64,000 bases of DNA from Erysipelotrichaceae bacterium (GCA_017539025.1 JAFYHT010000050.1:1-64000); one strand, 5' to 3'; counted from the first letter of the stretch, positions 45,736 through 55,439 are shown. Notes: generated by a model from the sequence alone, not told the origin. Numbers and translations are program-made.

Positions 45736-46956
45736 TTATTTTTCGTTAATGATGTCAACACCAGGTAAGCCATTGCCCTCTAAGAATTCCAGAGAAGCAC
45801 CGCCGCCTGTAGAAACGTGAGAAACTTTGTCAGCAAAGCCGAGCTGTTTGATCGCAGCAGCGGAATCACCGCCACCGATGATCGTTGTGCCATCGCACTC
45901 TGCCAGAGCCTTGGCAACCTCATTGGTTCCCTTAGCCAGTGTAGGATTCTCGAATACGCCCATCGGACCATTCCATACGACAGTCTTGGCAGCCTTTACC
46001 TTTTCAGCAAATAATGCAGCTGTCTTAGGACCGATATCCAGACCCTGCTTGTCAGCCGGGATCTTGTCAACATCTACGACTTCCGTTTCGATCTCTGCAT
46101 CGATTGGATCAGGGAATGCAGCAGCTACGACTGTATCAACAGGAAGCAGTAATTCTTTGCCTAATGAAGCAGCCTTTTCCAGCATTTCCTTGCAGTAATC
46201 GAGCTTTTCATCATCGACCAGTGAGTTACCGATCTCTTTGCCCTGAGCCTTCAGGAATGTGTAAGCCATACCGCCACCGATGATCAGTGTGTCACATTTT
46301 TCGAGCAGATTGTTGATGACCTTGAGCTTGTCAGCGACTTTGGCACCGCCTAAGATTCCGACAAACGGTCTGACAGGATTCTCAACAGCATCGCCTAAGA
46401 ACTTCAGTTCCTTTTCAACCAGGAAACCTACAGCTGAAGGCAATACAGAAGGGATACCTCTGGTGGAAGCGTGAGCTCTGTGAACTGAACCGAACGCATC
46501 TTCAACGAAGAGGTCACCTAATGAAGCCCAGTACTGACCTAATGCTTCATCATTCTTGGATTCGCCCTTTTCGTATCTTGTGTTCTGCATCAGGACGACT
46601 TCGCCTTCCTTCATCTCATTGACTGCTTTTTCAAGTTCTTCGCCTCTTGTTGCATTGACGAAGATCACCTTGTTGTCAGGCAGATATTCCTGAAGTTTCT
46701 TCGCAACGATAGCCATATCATTTTTCTTCTTGGCAGCCTCGATCTCTTCTTCAGTTTTCTTGTAGTCGACCTTGCCTAAGTGAGACAGCAGAATGACCTT
46801 TGCGTTGTTCTCAAGTAAATACCTGATCGTAGGTAATGCAGCGACGATTCTGTTATCGTCAGTAATCACATCACCCTTGTGCGGGACGTTGAAGTCAACT
46901 CTTACGATGACTTTCTTCCCAGATACATCTAAATCTGTAACCAGCTTTTTAGCCAT
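45736..46956 (-). CDS. pgk: Phosphoglycerate kinase
   Basis: 406 residues, standard length. Motifs [41 protein letters not shown] and [12 protein letters not shown] are intact. First gene of pgk-tpiA-eno; gapA and a phosphoglycerate mutase gene are not within reach here. AGGAGG precedes the ATG, and TATAAT lies at 46983-46988 (complement). Confidence 0.98.
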   Translation of the reverse strand: MAKKLVTDLDVSGKKVIVRVDFNVPHKGDVITDDNRIVAALPTIRYLLENNAKVILLSHLGKVDYKKTEEEIEAAKKKNDMAIVAKKLQEYLPDNKVIFVNATRGEELEKAVNEMKEGEVVLMQNTRYEKGESKNDEALGQYWASLGDLFVEDAFGSVHRAHASTRGIPSVLPSAVGFLVEKELKFLGDAVENPVRPFVGILGGAKVADKLKVINNLLEKCDTLIIGGGMAYTFLKAQGKEIGNSLVDDEKLDYCKEMLEKAASLGKELLLPVDTVVAAAFPDPIDAEIETEVVDVDKIPADKQGLDIGPKTAALFAEKVKAAKTVVWNGPMGVFENPTLAKGTNEVAKALAECDGTTIIGGGDSAAAIKQLGFADKVSHVSTGGGASLEFLEGNGLPGVDIINEK

Positions 46957-46982
46957 AACAAAACTCCTCCTAATACACTCAT

Positions 46983-46988
46983 ATTATA
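46983..46988 (-). promoter_or_regulatory. -10 box of the pgk-tpiA-eno operon
   Basis: TATAAT on the minus strand, 26 bases before the pgk ATG, leaving room for the AGGAGG ribosome site. No good -35 is visible because the upstream gene's terminator occupies that place. Confidence 0.5.
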
Positions 46989-47002
46989 TCATCGAAGGCC
47001 TT

Positions 47003-47030
47003 AAAAAAAGTAGGCCAATTATGCCTACTT
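47003..47030 (-). terminator. Terminator of the 45-residue gene
   Basis: On the minus strand AAGTAGGC, seven bases, GCCTACTT and a long T-run. The stop codon of the small gene lies within the stem. Confidence 0.8.
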
Positions 47031-47162
47031 GTCATCATTTACCGGAATTCCGTCTTCCTTTTTCTTTCTGCCTTTTTCCTCGATACCGTATTCTCTGCAT
47101 TTCTGTGCATATTCCTTTTCAGCGGCATTGAGTTCAGCCAGAATTTCTTCTAAACTTCTCAT
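47025..47162 (-). CDS. Small charged protein of unknown function
   Basis: 45 residues from an ATG at 47162, starting MRSLEEILAELNAAEKEY and ending in a basic-acidic tail (GRKKKEDGIPVNDDK). It has a GAGGTG ribosome site and a perfect terminator overlapping the stop, which argues that it is a real gene although short. The first 30 residues should form one amphipathic helix. Not recognised; function unknown. Confidence 0.6.
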   Translation of the reverse strand: MRSLEEILAELNAAEKEYAQKCREYGIEEKGRKKKEDGIPVNDDK

Positions 47163-47203
47163 AAAAACACCTCACAACATTTCCAATTCTAACACAAATT
47201 TTC

Positions 47204-47209
47204 TAAAAT
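47204..47209 (+). promoter_or_regulatory. -10 box of yigZ (leaderless type)
   Basis: TAAAAT, six bases, ATG at 47216. Confidence 0.55.
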
Positions 47210-47215
47210 AGAATT

Positions 47216-47812
47216 ATGTATTTGAAAGAAGAAACAGACAATACTCTGATCGTCGAAAAATCAAAATTCATCTGTTATATCAGACACGTAAAAAGCGAAG
47301 AAGAATACAGAGAATACCTGACTGAGATCAGAAAAAAACACCGCGATGCGACCCATGTGTGCTCGGCGTTGATCTGTCACAACATCAGAAGATCATCCGA
47401 TGACGGTGAACCTTCCGGAACAGCCGGAGTACCGATCCTGAATGTTTTAGATAAGAACGGGATGGATGAGACCTGTGCCCTTGTCGTGCGCTATTTCGGC
47501 GGCATCAAACTGGGTGCCGGCGGACTGATCAGGGCCTATGGCGCAGCCGTCAGCGAATGCCTTGCCAAAGGGATCAAAGTCGAAGACTGTACCTATCCAA
47601 AGTATTCATTAAAACTTTCCTACGAAACAGGAAACCGCATCGATCACTTTCTTGAAACAAACACCATCCTGATCGATCGGATATATGACACGGAGATCAC
47701 CTATATATTCGCCCTGGATGATGAAAGAAAACTCGAATCCATTAAGGAATACACCAGAGGACAGCTTCCGGAAAAGATCGGTGAAGAAACTTTACAGAAA
47801 GTAGTAAAATAG
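47216..47812 (+). CDS. yigZ: YigZ/IMPACT-family protein
   Basis: 198 residues. The IMPACT N-terminal domain is clear: KSKFICYIRHVKSEEE, HVCSALICHN, SSDDGEPSGTAGVPIL and VVRYFGGIKLGAGGLIRAYG. A short DUF1949-like C-terminal domain follows. Possible role in ribosome or translation stress; biochemical function unsettled. No Shine-Dalgarno site; a -10 box lies six bases upstream of ATG. Confidence 0.9.
   Translation: MYLKEETDNTLIVEKSKFICYIRHVKSEEEYREYLTEIRKKHRDATHVCSALICHNIRRSSDDGEPSGTAGVPILNVLDKNGMDETCALVVRYFGGIKLGAGGLIRAYGAAVSECLAKGIKVEDCTYPKYSLKLSYETGNRIDHFLETNTILIDRIYDTEITYIFALDDERKLESIKEYTRGQLPEKIGEETLQKVVK
47805..47810 (+). promoter_or_regulatory. -10 box of the small membrane-protein gene, inside the end of yigZ
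   Basis: TAAAAT, six bases, ATG at 47817. It overlaps the yigZ stop codon by one base. Confidence 0.5.
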
Positions 47813-47816
47813 AGAT

Positions 47817-48161
47817 ATGAAGATCATCAACGCCTACATGAAATATGTCTATATCGCATTGATCGCAGCATTACTGATCACTCTGATCGCCTTTTTCGTC
47901 CGCTTATCCAAAACGATGAAAAAGATCGCAGAAACCGGTGAAGGAGTATCCACTCTTTCTTCAGACCTCGATCAGACAAATGAAAAGCTGTCTGCGATCT
48001 CTGACAGCAAAGACAGCTATAAATTCTTCCTCTCTCTGTTTGCGATCATCCTGATCGTAAAAGAGACCTTCAAGTACTACAAGAGTGAAAGATCACTTCC
48101 AAAATCATTCACAAAAGCCGTCCTGAGACACAACGCTCAGATATCCGGATTCAGATTCTAA
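47817..48161 (+). CDS. Small membrane protein of unknown function
   Basis: 114 residues with two hydrophobic segments (about 8-28 and 68-84), separated by a helical stretch with SDLDQTNEKLSAISDSKDSY. It begins four bases after yigZ. I do not recognise a family. It could be read from yigZ mRNA or from its own leaderless-type promoter. Confidence 0.6.
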   Translation: MKIINAYMKYVYIALIAALLITLIAFFVRLSKTMKKIAETGEGVSTLSSDLDQTNEKLSAISDSKDSYKFFLSLFAIILIVKETFKYYKSERSLPKSFTKAVLRHNAQISGFRF

Positions 48162-48182
48162 GAGGCCATGCCTCTTTTTTTC
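48161..48182 (+). terminator. Terminator of the yigZ unit
   Basis: AGAGGC, CAT, GCCTCT, then six or more T, starting at the stop codon. Confidence 0.8.
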
Positions 48183-48187
48183 TGCAC

Positions 48188-48212
48188 GAAAAAAGCCGCA
48201 AGCAGCGGCTTT
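48188..48212 (-). terminator. Terminator of upp
   Basis: On the minus strand AAGCCGC, loop, GCGGCTT and T-run, three bases past the upp stop. Confidence 0.8.
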
Positions 48213-48215
48213 GTC

Positions 48216-48836
48216 TTATTTTGTACCGTAGATACGGTCACCGGCATCGCCCAGACCAGGAACGATATAGCCGATCTCGTTGAGATGATCATCCAGTGCA
48301 GCCATATACAGATCGACATCAGGATGTTTCTCCGTGAAAGCCTTGACACCTTCCGGAGCACCAACCAGACATACCATTCTGATATTCTTGGCACCTCTTT
48401 GTTTGATCATATCGACTGCAGCGATCGCGCTGCCGCCTGTTGCCAGCATCGGGTCAAGAACGAGAACGACACCTTCAGGAAGTTCTTTCGGGAATTTTGC
48501 GAAATACTCGACCGGTTCCAGAGTCTCTTCATCTCTGTATAAGCCGATAAATCCGACTTTTGCGGTCGGGATCAGATCCATGATACCGTTGACCAGGCCC
48601 ATGCCTGCTCTCAAGATCGGAACCAGGATGACCTCCGTATCCATGATCTTCGTATCACAAGGTCCCATCGGAGTCGTGATATGGACATCTTTCATCGGAA
48701 GATCTCTGCACACTTCATAAGCCATCAAAGAAGCGATCTCATCAAGGTTCTCTCTGAAATCCTTGTGGCCTGTCTCTTCCATGCGCATGTAAGTCAGTTT
48801 ATGTGTTATAAGCGGATGATTTAAAACTGTTACCAT
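48216..48836 (-). CDS. upp: Uracil phosphoribosyltransferase
   Basis: 206 residues from the ATG at 48836, which has CAGGAGG before it; the longer frame to 48872 contains this ribosome site. Pyrimidine salvage: uracil plus PRPP to UMP. The PRPP loop reads [14 protein letters not shown], and uracil-binding [12 protein letters not shown] is at the C-terminus. Monocistronic between two terminators. Confidence 0.97.
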   Translation of the reverse strand: MVTVLNHPLITHKLTYMRMEETGHKDFRENLDEIASLMAYEVCRDLPMKDVHITTPMGPCDTKIMDTEVILVPILRAGMGLVNGIMDLIPTAKVGFIGLYRDEETLEPVEYFAKFPKELPEGVVLVLDPMLATGGSAIAAVDMIKQRGAKNIRMVCLVGAPEGVKAFTEKHPDVDLYMAALDDHLNEIGYIVPGLGDAGDRIYGTK

Positions 48837-48897
48837 AATAACCTCCTGTTTTTCTTTTTTAATTATACTCAAATATCAGGATAATGAAACCCAAAAG

Positions 48898-48926
48898 AAA
48901 AAAATAGAGAAATTCATCTCTATTTT
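48898..48926 (-). terminator. Terminator of the uvrA-hprK-lgt operon
   Basis: On the minus strand AAAATAGAGA, loop, TCTCTATTTT and more T. The lgt-ppaX stop codon lies in the first arm. Confidence 0.75.
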
Positions 48927-50386
48927 GTGTCATATGTAAAGGAAATATCCTTTTTTAGGACATCCGCCAGATAAGCCATATCCGTGATCGATTCGTTTGC
49001 CTCCTTAGAAAGCTGCTGGGAACGCTTCGGATCCTCCAGATAAGCTACAGTATAGGCACCGTAATTCTTTCCACACTCGATATCCATCAGAGAATCGCCG
49101 ATCACGACACATTCCCTGTTCCACTGATTGTTGTTGTTGATCAGCTGGAAGATGCCTTCCGGATCCGGTTTCATCTTTTTAACATCGGTCCATCCGCAGA
49201 TATCATCGACGCAATCTCTCAATCCGAAATCATTCAGGATATTTTCTATCCCTTCTTTCGATCTCGTAGAAATGATACCGATATGATATCCCTGCTCATG
49301 TAATGTCCTCAACATCTCGTCTGAATGCAAAGTCGGATGATAGACATCCTTTGCCACCTCAGCCTGTCTCTTGTGGTAGACATCACTTAAAGTATCATAA
49401 TCGATCCCCGGGAAGTACTTCGGGAAAAGTTCATTCAAAGCTGGACCGATGATCTCATCCTTCACTTCATCCGTAAACTTTTCTTCATCAGAGTATCTGC
49501 GGAACAGTTCACGATAGCCTTCAATGATTGCCATCTTCGTATCCATCAGGGTACCGTCAAAATCAAAGATCAGAGTCGGCTTTTCTTTCTTGATGAAACG
49601 CTCAAAGACACCGAAATAGCCCAAAACACCGATGATCACGAATGCGATCGAAGTCAGCTGTGCCATCTTCAGATTACCCAGATAGAGAGAATCCGTCCTT
49701 CTTCCTTCGATGAAGAAACGGATCACACCGTACCACATCAGATAGGCATAAGCGAGATCTCCCCTCTTGTTCTGATATCTTCTTAAAACATGCCAGATCA
49801 ATACCCATCCCGCAAGACAAAGCATCGATTCATAGAAGAAGAGAGGCTCATAGTAGTGTCCGTTGATATACATGCCTTCTTTTAAGAAAGAAAGGATGCC
49901 ATTGAAATATTCTTCACTGACTTCACCGCCATGACATTCACGGTTGACGAAATTCCCCCATCTTCCGAAAGCCTGTCCAACCAGAACGTTTGGCAAAGCG
50001 ATATCCAGTATCTTCATGAAAGGATAACGGTTCTTCTTCGTATACCAGTAGGCAAATATGGCACCAAGGACCAGACCGCCCTGTATCGCCAATCCCCCAT
50101 CCCAGATCTTGATGATCTCCAAAGGATTGGAGATGTAGAACTTGAAGTTATAGAAAGCGCAATACCAGAGTCTTGCACCAACGATTCCTGCCCATAAGGT
50201 ATAGATAAAGAAGGAATCAAAGAAATCATCAGAAATATATTTTGATTTTCTGATCTGCTTTCTGGCGATCAGATATGCCAGCAAGGCACCTGTCAGGATC
50301 AGTACCGCATACCACCTGATATCAAAACGCAGACCGAAGATCGAAAACGCCAGGAATGTCTGTTCATTGGGAAAAAATCTGATCAT
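48920..50386 (-). CDS. lgt: Fusion of prolipoprotein diacylglyceryl transferase (Lgt) and PpaX-like HAD phosphatase
   Basis: 488 residues. Residues 1-265 are Lgt, with seven hydrophobic segments and the signature GRWGNFVNRECHGG (141-154); it transfers diacylglycerol to lipobox cysteines, needed for the several lipoproteins encoded here. Residues 269-488 are a HAD phosphatase with DFDGTLMDT (275-283), ISTRSK, KMKPDPEG and VIGDSLMDIECG, resembling PpaX, which dephosphorylates P-Ser-HPr. The gene follows hprK with ATGA overlap. In Bacillus, hprK, lgt and ppaX are separate neighbours; here the last two are one polypeptide with a cytoplasmic phosphatase tail. Confidence 0.9.
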   Translation of the reverse strand: MIRFFPNEQTFLAFSIFGLRFDIRWYAVLILTGALLAYLIARKQIRKSKYISDDFFDSFFIYTLWAGIVGARLWYCAFYNFKFYISNPLEIIKIWDGGLAIQGGLVLGAIFAYWYTKKNRYPFMKILDIALPNVLVGQAFGRWGNFVNRECHGGEVSEEYFNGILSFLKEGMYINGHYYEPLFFYESMLCLAGWVLIWHVLRRYQNKRGDLAYAYLMWYGVIRFFIEGRRTDSLYLGNLKMAQLTSIAFVIIGVLGYFGVFERFIKKEKPTLIFDFDGTLMDTKMAIIEGYRELFRRYSDEEKFTDEVKDEIIGPALNELFPKYFPGIDYDTLSDVYHKRQAEVAKDVYHPTLHSDEMLRTLHEQGYHIGIISTRSKEGIENILNDFGLRDCVDDICGWTDVKKMKPDPEGIFQLINNNNQWNRECVVIGDSLMDIECGKNYGAYTVAYLEDPKRSQQLSKEANESITDMAYLADVLKKDISFTYDTK

Positions 50387-51333
50387 TGTTCTGCTCCATT
50401 CAGCTCCAGCTCTTTGCGGTATCTTTCCTTGAAGTCCTCATTGGAATTGAAACCGAGCTTATTGAGCAGGTAATTGGACACTGCTGCCTCAATGATGACA
50501 GACAGAGATTTACCTTCAGTGATAGGGATCGTCAGCATCGGAACTTCCAGACCCAGCACATCAAAAGATTCCGTGATCGGGTTGAGACGATCGGATTCCA
50601 TGCCTTCATCGTATTTGACCAGTTTGATCACGAAATCGAGCTGACATCTGTTGAGATAAGCGTTTGCGCCAAACATCCTGGTCACATCCACGATCCCGAC
50701 GCCTCGGATCTCCAGCATCCTCTTGAGGATCTTAGGAGCCGTACATAATAAGCTCTTGTGGACACGCGTCACATCGACTCTGTCATCCGCCACCAGCATA
50801 TGTCCGCGGTTGATCAGATCCAGCGCAAGTTCGGATTTACCTATACCGGACTTTCCGGTGATCATGATCCCCTTGCCATAGATGTTCAGCATGACGCCAT
50901 AGAGATTATCGGTAGGAGCCAGATTCTCCGACAGGAAGGAGACCAGTTCAACGATCAGCTGATAAGTCTGTCCCTCATAGCGGAAGACCGGAAAGTTTTT
51001 CTGATTGCACAGATCCAGCAGTGACTGCATCTCACCGAAACCTCCGGCCAATATGATGCACGGAGTAAAGGAATCGGTGATGATCTCGAAACGATCACGC
51101 TGGGTCTGATAATCGAATTTGCACATGTATTCATATTCCTTGGTACCCAGGATGACGACACGCTTGAGGTCGTTTGACTCTAAGAATCCGGACAGCTCCA
51201 GACCCGGTCTGTTGATATCCGGCGCGATCGCCCAACGATTCAAAGATTCATCATTGCCGGCAAGCTGAATCAGTCCCAGCTGTTCCTTGATCGCCCTGAC
51301 ATAGACTCGTTTATTCAGTTCTTCATTTGCCAT
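50383..51333 (-). CDS. hprK: HPr kinase/phosphorylase
   Basis: 316 residues from the ATG at 51333; a GTG at 51342 is a less likely start. Phosphorylates HPr on Ser46, the signal for CcpA catabolite control. Walker A GKSGIGKS is at 160-167 and the second signature LEIRGVGIVDVTRMFGA is present. Two positions differ from the Bacillus pattern as I remember it: the HG before the P-loop strand reads YG (in NLYGVML), and the Asp of GDSG is Lys. It overlaps uvrA upstream and lgt-ppaX downstream. Functional partner of the fused phosphatase. Confidence 0.93.
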   Translation of the reverse strand: MANEELNKRVYVRAIKEQLGLIQLAGNDESLNRWAIAPDINRPGLELSGFLESNDLKRVVILGTKEYEYMCKFDYQTQRDRFEIITDSFTPCIILAGGFGEMQSLLDLCNQKNFPVFRYEGQTYQLIVELVSFLSENLAPTDNLYGVMLNIYGKGIMITGKSGIGKSELALDLINRGHMLVADDRVDVTRVHKSLLCTAPKILKRMLEIRGVGIVDVTRMFGANAYLNRCQLDFVIKLVKYDEGMESDRLNPITESFDVLGLEVPMLTIPITEGKSLSVIIEAAVSNYLLNKLGFNSNEDFKERYRKELELNGAEQ

Positions 51334-54154
51334 GTTTTTCACCTAACACTTTCTTCAGATATTGGCCGGTATAGGAGTTTTCAACTTCCGCAACTTCTTC
51401 CGGTGTGCCTTGCGCAACCAGCTGTCCGCCATTGTCTCCTCCATCCGGTCCCAGATCGATGATGTGATCGGCACATTTGATCACATCGAGATTATGTTCG
51501 ATCACTACGACCGAATCGCCGTTATCGACGATCCTGTCGATGATGCGGATCAGTTTCAGTACATCATCCATATGTAAGCCGGTCGTCGGTTCATCCAGTA
51601 CGAACATCGTCTTGCCTGTCGGCTTCTTCTGCAGTTCGGAAGCCAGCTTGACACGCTGTGCTTCACCACCCGATAAAGTCGTAGCCGACTGTCCCAGTTC
51701 AATATAACCAAGGCCGACATCATATAAGACCTGCAATTTGTCTTTGATCTTCTTGTGATTCTTGAAGAAATCAAGAGCTTCCTTGACACTCATCTTCAAT
51801 ACGTCATAGATATTCTTGCCCTTATAGCGTACTTCCAGTGTCTCGGCATTGTATCGCTTGCCATGACACTCTTCACACTCCACGAAGACATCCGGGATAA
51901 ACAACATCGAGATCCTCTTGACACCATCGCCATAGCAGGCTTCACATCTGCCTCCCGGCACATTGAAGGAATAACGGGACTTGCTGTAACCACGCTCCTT
52001 GGAATCCGGAGTCATCGCATAAAGATCTCTTATGTCATCAAAAACACCGGTATAAGTCGCAGGGTTGGAACGCGGAGTCCTACCGATCGGATCTTGCGTG
52101 ATATATACGATCTTGTCGATGTTCTGCAAGCCCTCGACCTTTCTGACCTTACCCGGTCTGATCTTGACTCTGTCTAAAGACTTCATGATCGATTTGGTCA
52201 TCGTTTCAATGATCAGAGAAGATTTACCGGAACCGGAAACACCGGTCACACAGGTAAATTTCCCCAGAGGTATGGAAACATCGATATTCTTGAGGTTGTT
52301 TTCTTCCGCACCGATCAGCTTGAGATACTTGCCGTTTCCTTTTCTTCTTTTTTCCGGAACCGGGATCTGTTTCCTGCCGGAAAGGTATTGTCCGGTGATC
52401 GATCTTTCATCTTTCAGGATCTCTTCAGGAGTTCCCGCAAAAATGACCTCACCGCCCTCTTTGCCGGCACCCGGTCCGATATCGACGATAAAGTCGGAAG
52501 ACATCATCGTCTCTTCATCGTGCTCAACGACGATGACGGTATTATCGAGATCTCTCATCTTCTTCAAAGTCTCGATCAGCTTGGCATTGTCCTTCTGATG
52601 CAAACCGATCGAAGGCTCATCCAGAACATAGAGAACGCCGGTCAGCGCTGAACCGATCTGGGTTGCCAGACGGATACGCTGTGCTTCACCACCTGATAAT
52701 GAACCCGCAACACGATCCAGACTCAGATAATCCAATCCGACATCCTTCAGGAAACGAAGTCTGGCTTTTAATTCATTCAATAAAGTCCTTGCGATCTCTG
52801 CCCTCATCGCATCCAGTTTGAGGCCGTCGATGAAACTGTAGGCTTCAACGATCGACATCTTCGTGAATTCATAGATGTTCAGACCGCCTACTTTGACAGC
52901 CAGAACTTTTTCATTCAGCCTTGCACCATGACACTTGCTGCATTCGGATTCGGTCATGAAAGAACCGTAATATTCTTTACCGAACTTGGACTGTGTCTCT
53001 TCAAATCTTCTTTCGATCAGATTCTTGACACCCTCGATATAACCGAACTTGTTGTAAGTAGTCCCTCCGGTAGAAGTGACAGTATATCTGATCTCTTCTG
53101 TTGAACCGTATAAAATGATATCCATTTCCTTCTTCGACATCTTATTCAAAGGCTTGTCTTCGGAAATGTTGTAGTGTTTCAATAACGTCGCAAAATTCTG
53201 CCACTCCAGATTGTTTGTGCCATAGATATTCTTGTAGTAGCGGATACCGCCCTCGGAGATACTCTTCGTCTTATCCGGCATCAGATAATCCAGATCGACC
53301 GACATCGTCACGCCCAAGCCTTTGCATTGATCGCAGGCACCTAATGGAGAGTTGAACGAAAACAGACGCGGTTCCAGTCTCGGCACGGTAAAACCACACT
53401 TCGGACAAGCCTGATGGGATGAGAAGAGGTCCTTCCTGTCGCCGTGTTTGATCATACAGGTCCCATCTGCCAGCCTTAAAGCGATCTCAAGAGAATCGTT
53501 CAGTCTGGTCTCTATCCCTTCCCTCTTGACGATCCTGTCAACAACGACTTCGATGTTGTGCCTCTTGTTTTTATCCAGTTCCGGAACTTCTTCGATGTCA
53601 TATAATTCATCATCGACATAAAGTCTCAGGAAGCCGTCTTTCTTCAGCTTTTCAAAGTAATCCTTGAAAGTGCCCTTTTTATTCGTAACGACATTTGCCA
53701 GGATCTCCATCCTCTCGCCGTCTTCGTAGTTCATGATATTCCTGACCATACCGGAGATCGTCATTGCCTCGATCGGTTCATTGTGATTCGGGCAGTATGC
53801 AATACCGCATCTGGCATATAAAAGCCTGAGATAGTCATAGATCTCAGTGATGGTCGCAACCGTTGAACGCGGGTTATTGGAAGTCGTCTTCTGATCGATG
53901 GCGATCGCCGGAGAAAGGCCTTCTATGACATCGACATCCGGTTTATCGACACCGCCCAAAAACTGTCTGGCATAGCTCGACAGAGATTCCACATAACGGC
54001 GCTGTCCTTCGGCGTAGATGGTATCAAACGCCAAAGAAGTCTTTCCCGATCCGGAAAGGCCCGTCATTACTATCATCTTGTTACGCGGCAGATCCAGAGA
54101 GATATTCTTGAGATTATTCACTCTGGCACCGCGGATTATTATCTTATCATTCAT
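51323..54154 (-). CDS. uvrA: Excinuclease ABC subunit A
   Basis: 943 residues, complete. DNA damage recognition ATPase of nucleotide excision repair. Two ABC ATPase halves: Walker A GLSGSGKTSLAFDTI near the N-terminus and GVSGSGKSSLIIETM in the second half; both LSGGEAQRIRLA and LSGGEAQRVKLA signatures; zinc-binding CPKCGF and CEACYGDG...CEECHG clusters. uvrB is not adjacent. Overlaps CmpB-like gene by eight bases and hprK by about ten. Confidence 0.98.
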   Translation of the reverse strand: MNDKIIIRGARVNNLKNISLDLPRNKMIVMTGLSGSGKTSLAFDTIYAEGQRRYVESLSSYARQFLGGVDKPDVDVIEGLSPAIAIDQKTTSNNPRSTVATITEIYDYLRLLYARCGIAYCPNHNEPIEAMTISGMVRNIMNYEDGERMEILANVVTNKKGTFKDYFEKLKKDGFLRLYVDDELYDIEEVPELDKNKRHNIEVVVDRIVKREGIETRLNDSLEIALRLADGTCMIKHGDRKDLFSSHQACPKCGFTVPRLEPRLFSFNSPLGACDQCKGLGVTMSVDLDYLMPDKTKSISEGGIRYYKNIYGTNNLEWQNFATLLKHYNISEDKPLNKMSKKEMDIILYGSTEEIRYTVTSTGGTTYNKFGYIEGVKNLIERRFEETQSKFGKEYYGSFMTESECSKCHGARLNEKVLAVKVGGLNIYEFTKMSIVEAYSFIDGLKLDAMRAEIARTLLNELKARLRFLKDVGLDYLSLDRVAGSLSGGEAQRIRLATQIGSALTGVLYVLDEPSIGLHQKDNAKLIETLKKMRDLDNTVIVVEHDEETMMSSDFIVDIGPGAGKEGGEVIFAGTPEEILKDERSITGQYLSGRKQIPVPEKRRKGNGKYLKLIGAEENNLKNIDVSIPLGKFTCVTGVSGSGKSSLIIETMTKSIMKSLDRVKIRPGKVRKVEGLQNIDKIVYITQDPIGRTPRSNPATYTGVFDDIRDLYAMTPDSKERGYSKSRYSFNVPGGRCEACYGDGVKRISMLFIPDVFVECEECHGKRYNAETLEVRYKGKNIYDVLKMSVKEALDFFKNHKKIKDKLQVLYDVGLGYIELGQSATTLSGGEAQRVKLASELQKKPTGKTMFVLDEPTTGLHMDDVLKLIRIIDRIVDNGDSVVVIEHNLDVIKCADHIIDLGPDGGDNGGQLVAQGTPEEVAEVENSYTGQYLKKVLGEKHGK

Positions 54155-54953
54155 GTCTGTTCCTGTTTATCCTTCTTCTGATCCTTCCCAGCACATCATT
54201 CAGTCTGCCGGAATGGATATTTCCTCTGAAACCTTTGATCCTTGAAAGGATCCTTCTGTATACGAGATCCATAGAATCAACTGCTCTTTCCAGTCTTGAA
54301 TCGATCAGTTTCTTCCTTCTGTCTTCTATCTTATCAACTGCCGTGTAGAATTTGTTGTTGATCGCATGCGATTCATCCAGAAAATTACCGAAAAACGAAT
54401 CCATGTGTTCATTGATCGAATTGTCAAAACGCTCTACTCTTCTGATAAAACTTGAGATAACACAGATCGTCAGCGTCGTATCTGCCGCAAACAAAGCACT
54501 CAACAATAACGCAAGAAACTGACAAAGTTCTCCATCGATCGAATCGATGAACGGAATGATCAATGGATTGAGCACATAGATGATGATCAATCCTGCAACG
54601 CCAAAGCCGATCGAAGCAGGAAGACATATCCTTCCATTGAGATTCAACGGTGACTTGGAATAATCCCACCAGTAGGCATGAAAGATCTGTTCCAGCATAT
54701 AATGCACGACATATTCCAGGATCGCTGAAGCGACCATAGAGATCAGGAAAACGCTTGATGGCGTATAGTCCGGATACAGATGCTGAAACAGTAAAGTTCC
54801 AAGAAGTGCTCCAAGACCATAGATCGGGATGGCAGGGCCATAGAGAAAACCTCTGTTGTCCCATTTGCCTCCCCACACCGTCATTGCCAGACACTCATAG
54901 AAGTATCCCAGAACGGAAAATATCGAAAAATATATCATATAACGGCAGATCAT
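54147..54953 (-). CDS. CmpB-type putative ABC transporter membrane protein
   Basis: 268 residues. Five or six hydrophobic segments up to about residue 170, then a basic coiled-coil tail rich in R and K (DRRKKLIDSRLERAVDSM). FLYGPAIPIYGLGALL and ILEYVVHYMLEQIFHAYWWDYS are typical of the putative ABC-transporter type IV family (PF06541). No ATPase is adjacent, and the function is unknown. Overlaps the HD gene by four bases and uvrA by eight. Confidence 0.8.
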   Translation of the reverse strand: MICRYMIYFSIFSVLGYFYECLAMTVWGGKWDNRGFLYGPAIPIYGLGALLGTLLFQHLYPDYTPSSVFLISMVASAILEYVVHYMLEQIFHAYWWDYSKSPLNLNGRICLPASIGFGVAGLIIIYVLNPLIIPFIDSIDGELCQFLALLLSALFAADTTLTICVISSFIRRVERFDNSINEHMDSFFGNFLDESHAINNKFYTAVDKIEDRRKKLIDSRLERAVDSMDLVYRRILSRIKGFRGNIHSGRLNDVLGRIRRRINRNRHE

Positions 54954-55408
54954 CTGTCAAACGTCTCCTTCAGCGCGCAGATCTTATCGGCGATACAGAC
55001 AAGTTTAGCCTCCTTGCTTCTAGGAAAAGACCTCAAAGTCAAAGGCCACATGTGACATCTGATCACCTGCTGGACGTCTTCATCGACGTCATAATACTTC
55101 ATCGCATTTTCACAGGCTCTTTTCGGATGGGTATAGCCATGCATCTTGAATATATTCACAAAAAGCCTGGCTTCATGCCAGTCATAGAGGTAGAAATCAT
55201 GCAGAAGAGCACCAACCATCAGAGTATCCAGATCGGCATTCACATGCAGATCCCTGTTGAGCTTATACGCCATCCTTGCTACATTCACACAATGGGAAAG
55301 TACCGTATTTTTCCCATGTGCCTTGTATTCATTCATCTTCCTGAATACCGGATCTTCCAGGTATTTTTCGGCATAGGAATCGAACTCTTTTCTTTCTTCT
55401 TCACTCAT
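54950..55408 (-). CDS. HD-domain hydrolase
   Basis: 152 residues from the ATG at 55408, with GGAGGCG before it. HD-domain residues: H in LSHCVNVARMAY, HD in GALLHDFYLYDW, H in HMWPL and the D of CIADKICALKE. Likely a metal-dependent phosphohydrolase, substrate unknown. First gene of HD-CmpB-uvrA-hprK-lgt, all of which overlap their neighbours. Confidence 0.88.
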   Translation of the reverse strand: MSEEERKEFDSYAEKYLEDPVFRKMNEYKAHGKNTVLSHCVNVARMAYKLNRDLHVNADLDTLMVGALLHDFYLYDWHEARLFVNIFKMHGYTHPKRACENAMKYYDVDEDVQQVIRCHMWPLTLRSFPRSKEAKLVCIADKICALKETFDR

Positions 55409-55439
55409 TTTCACGCCTCCATTATACAATACGCGGTGC

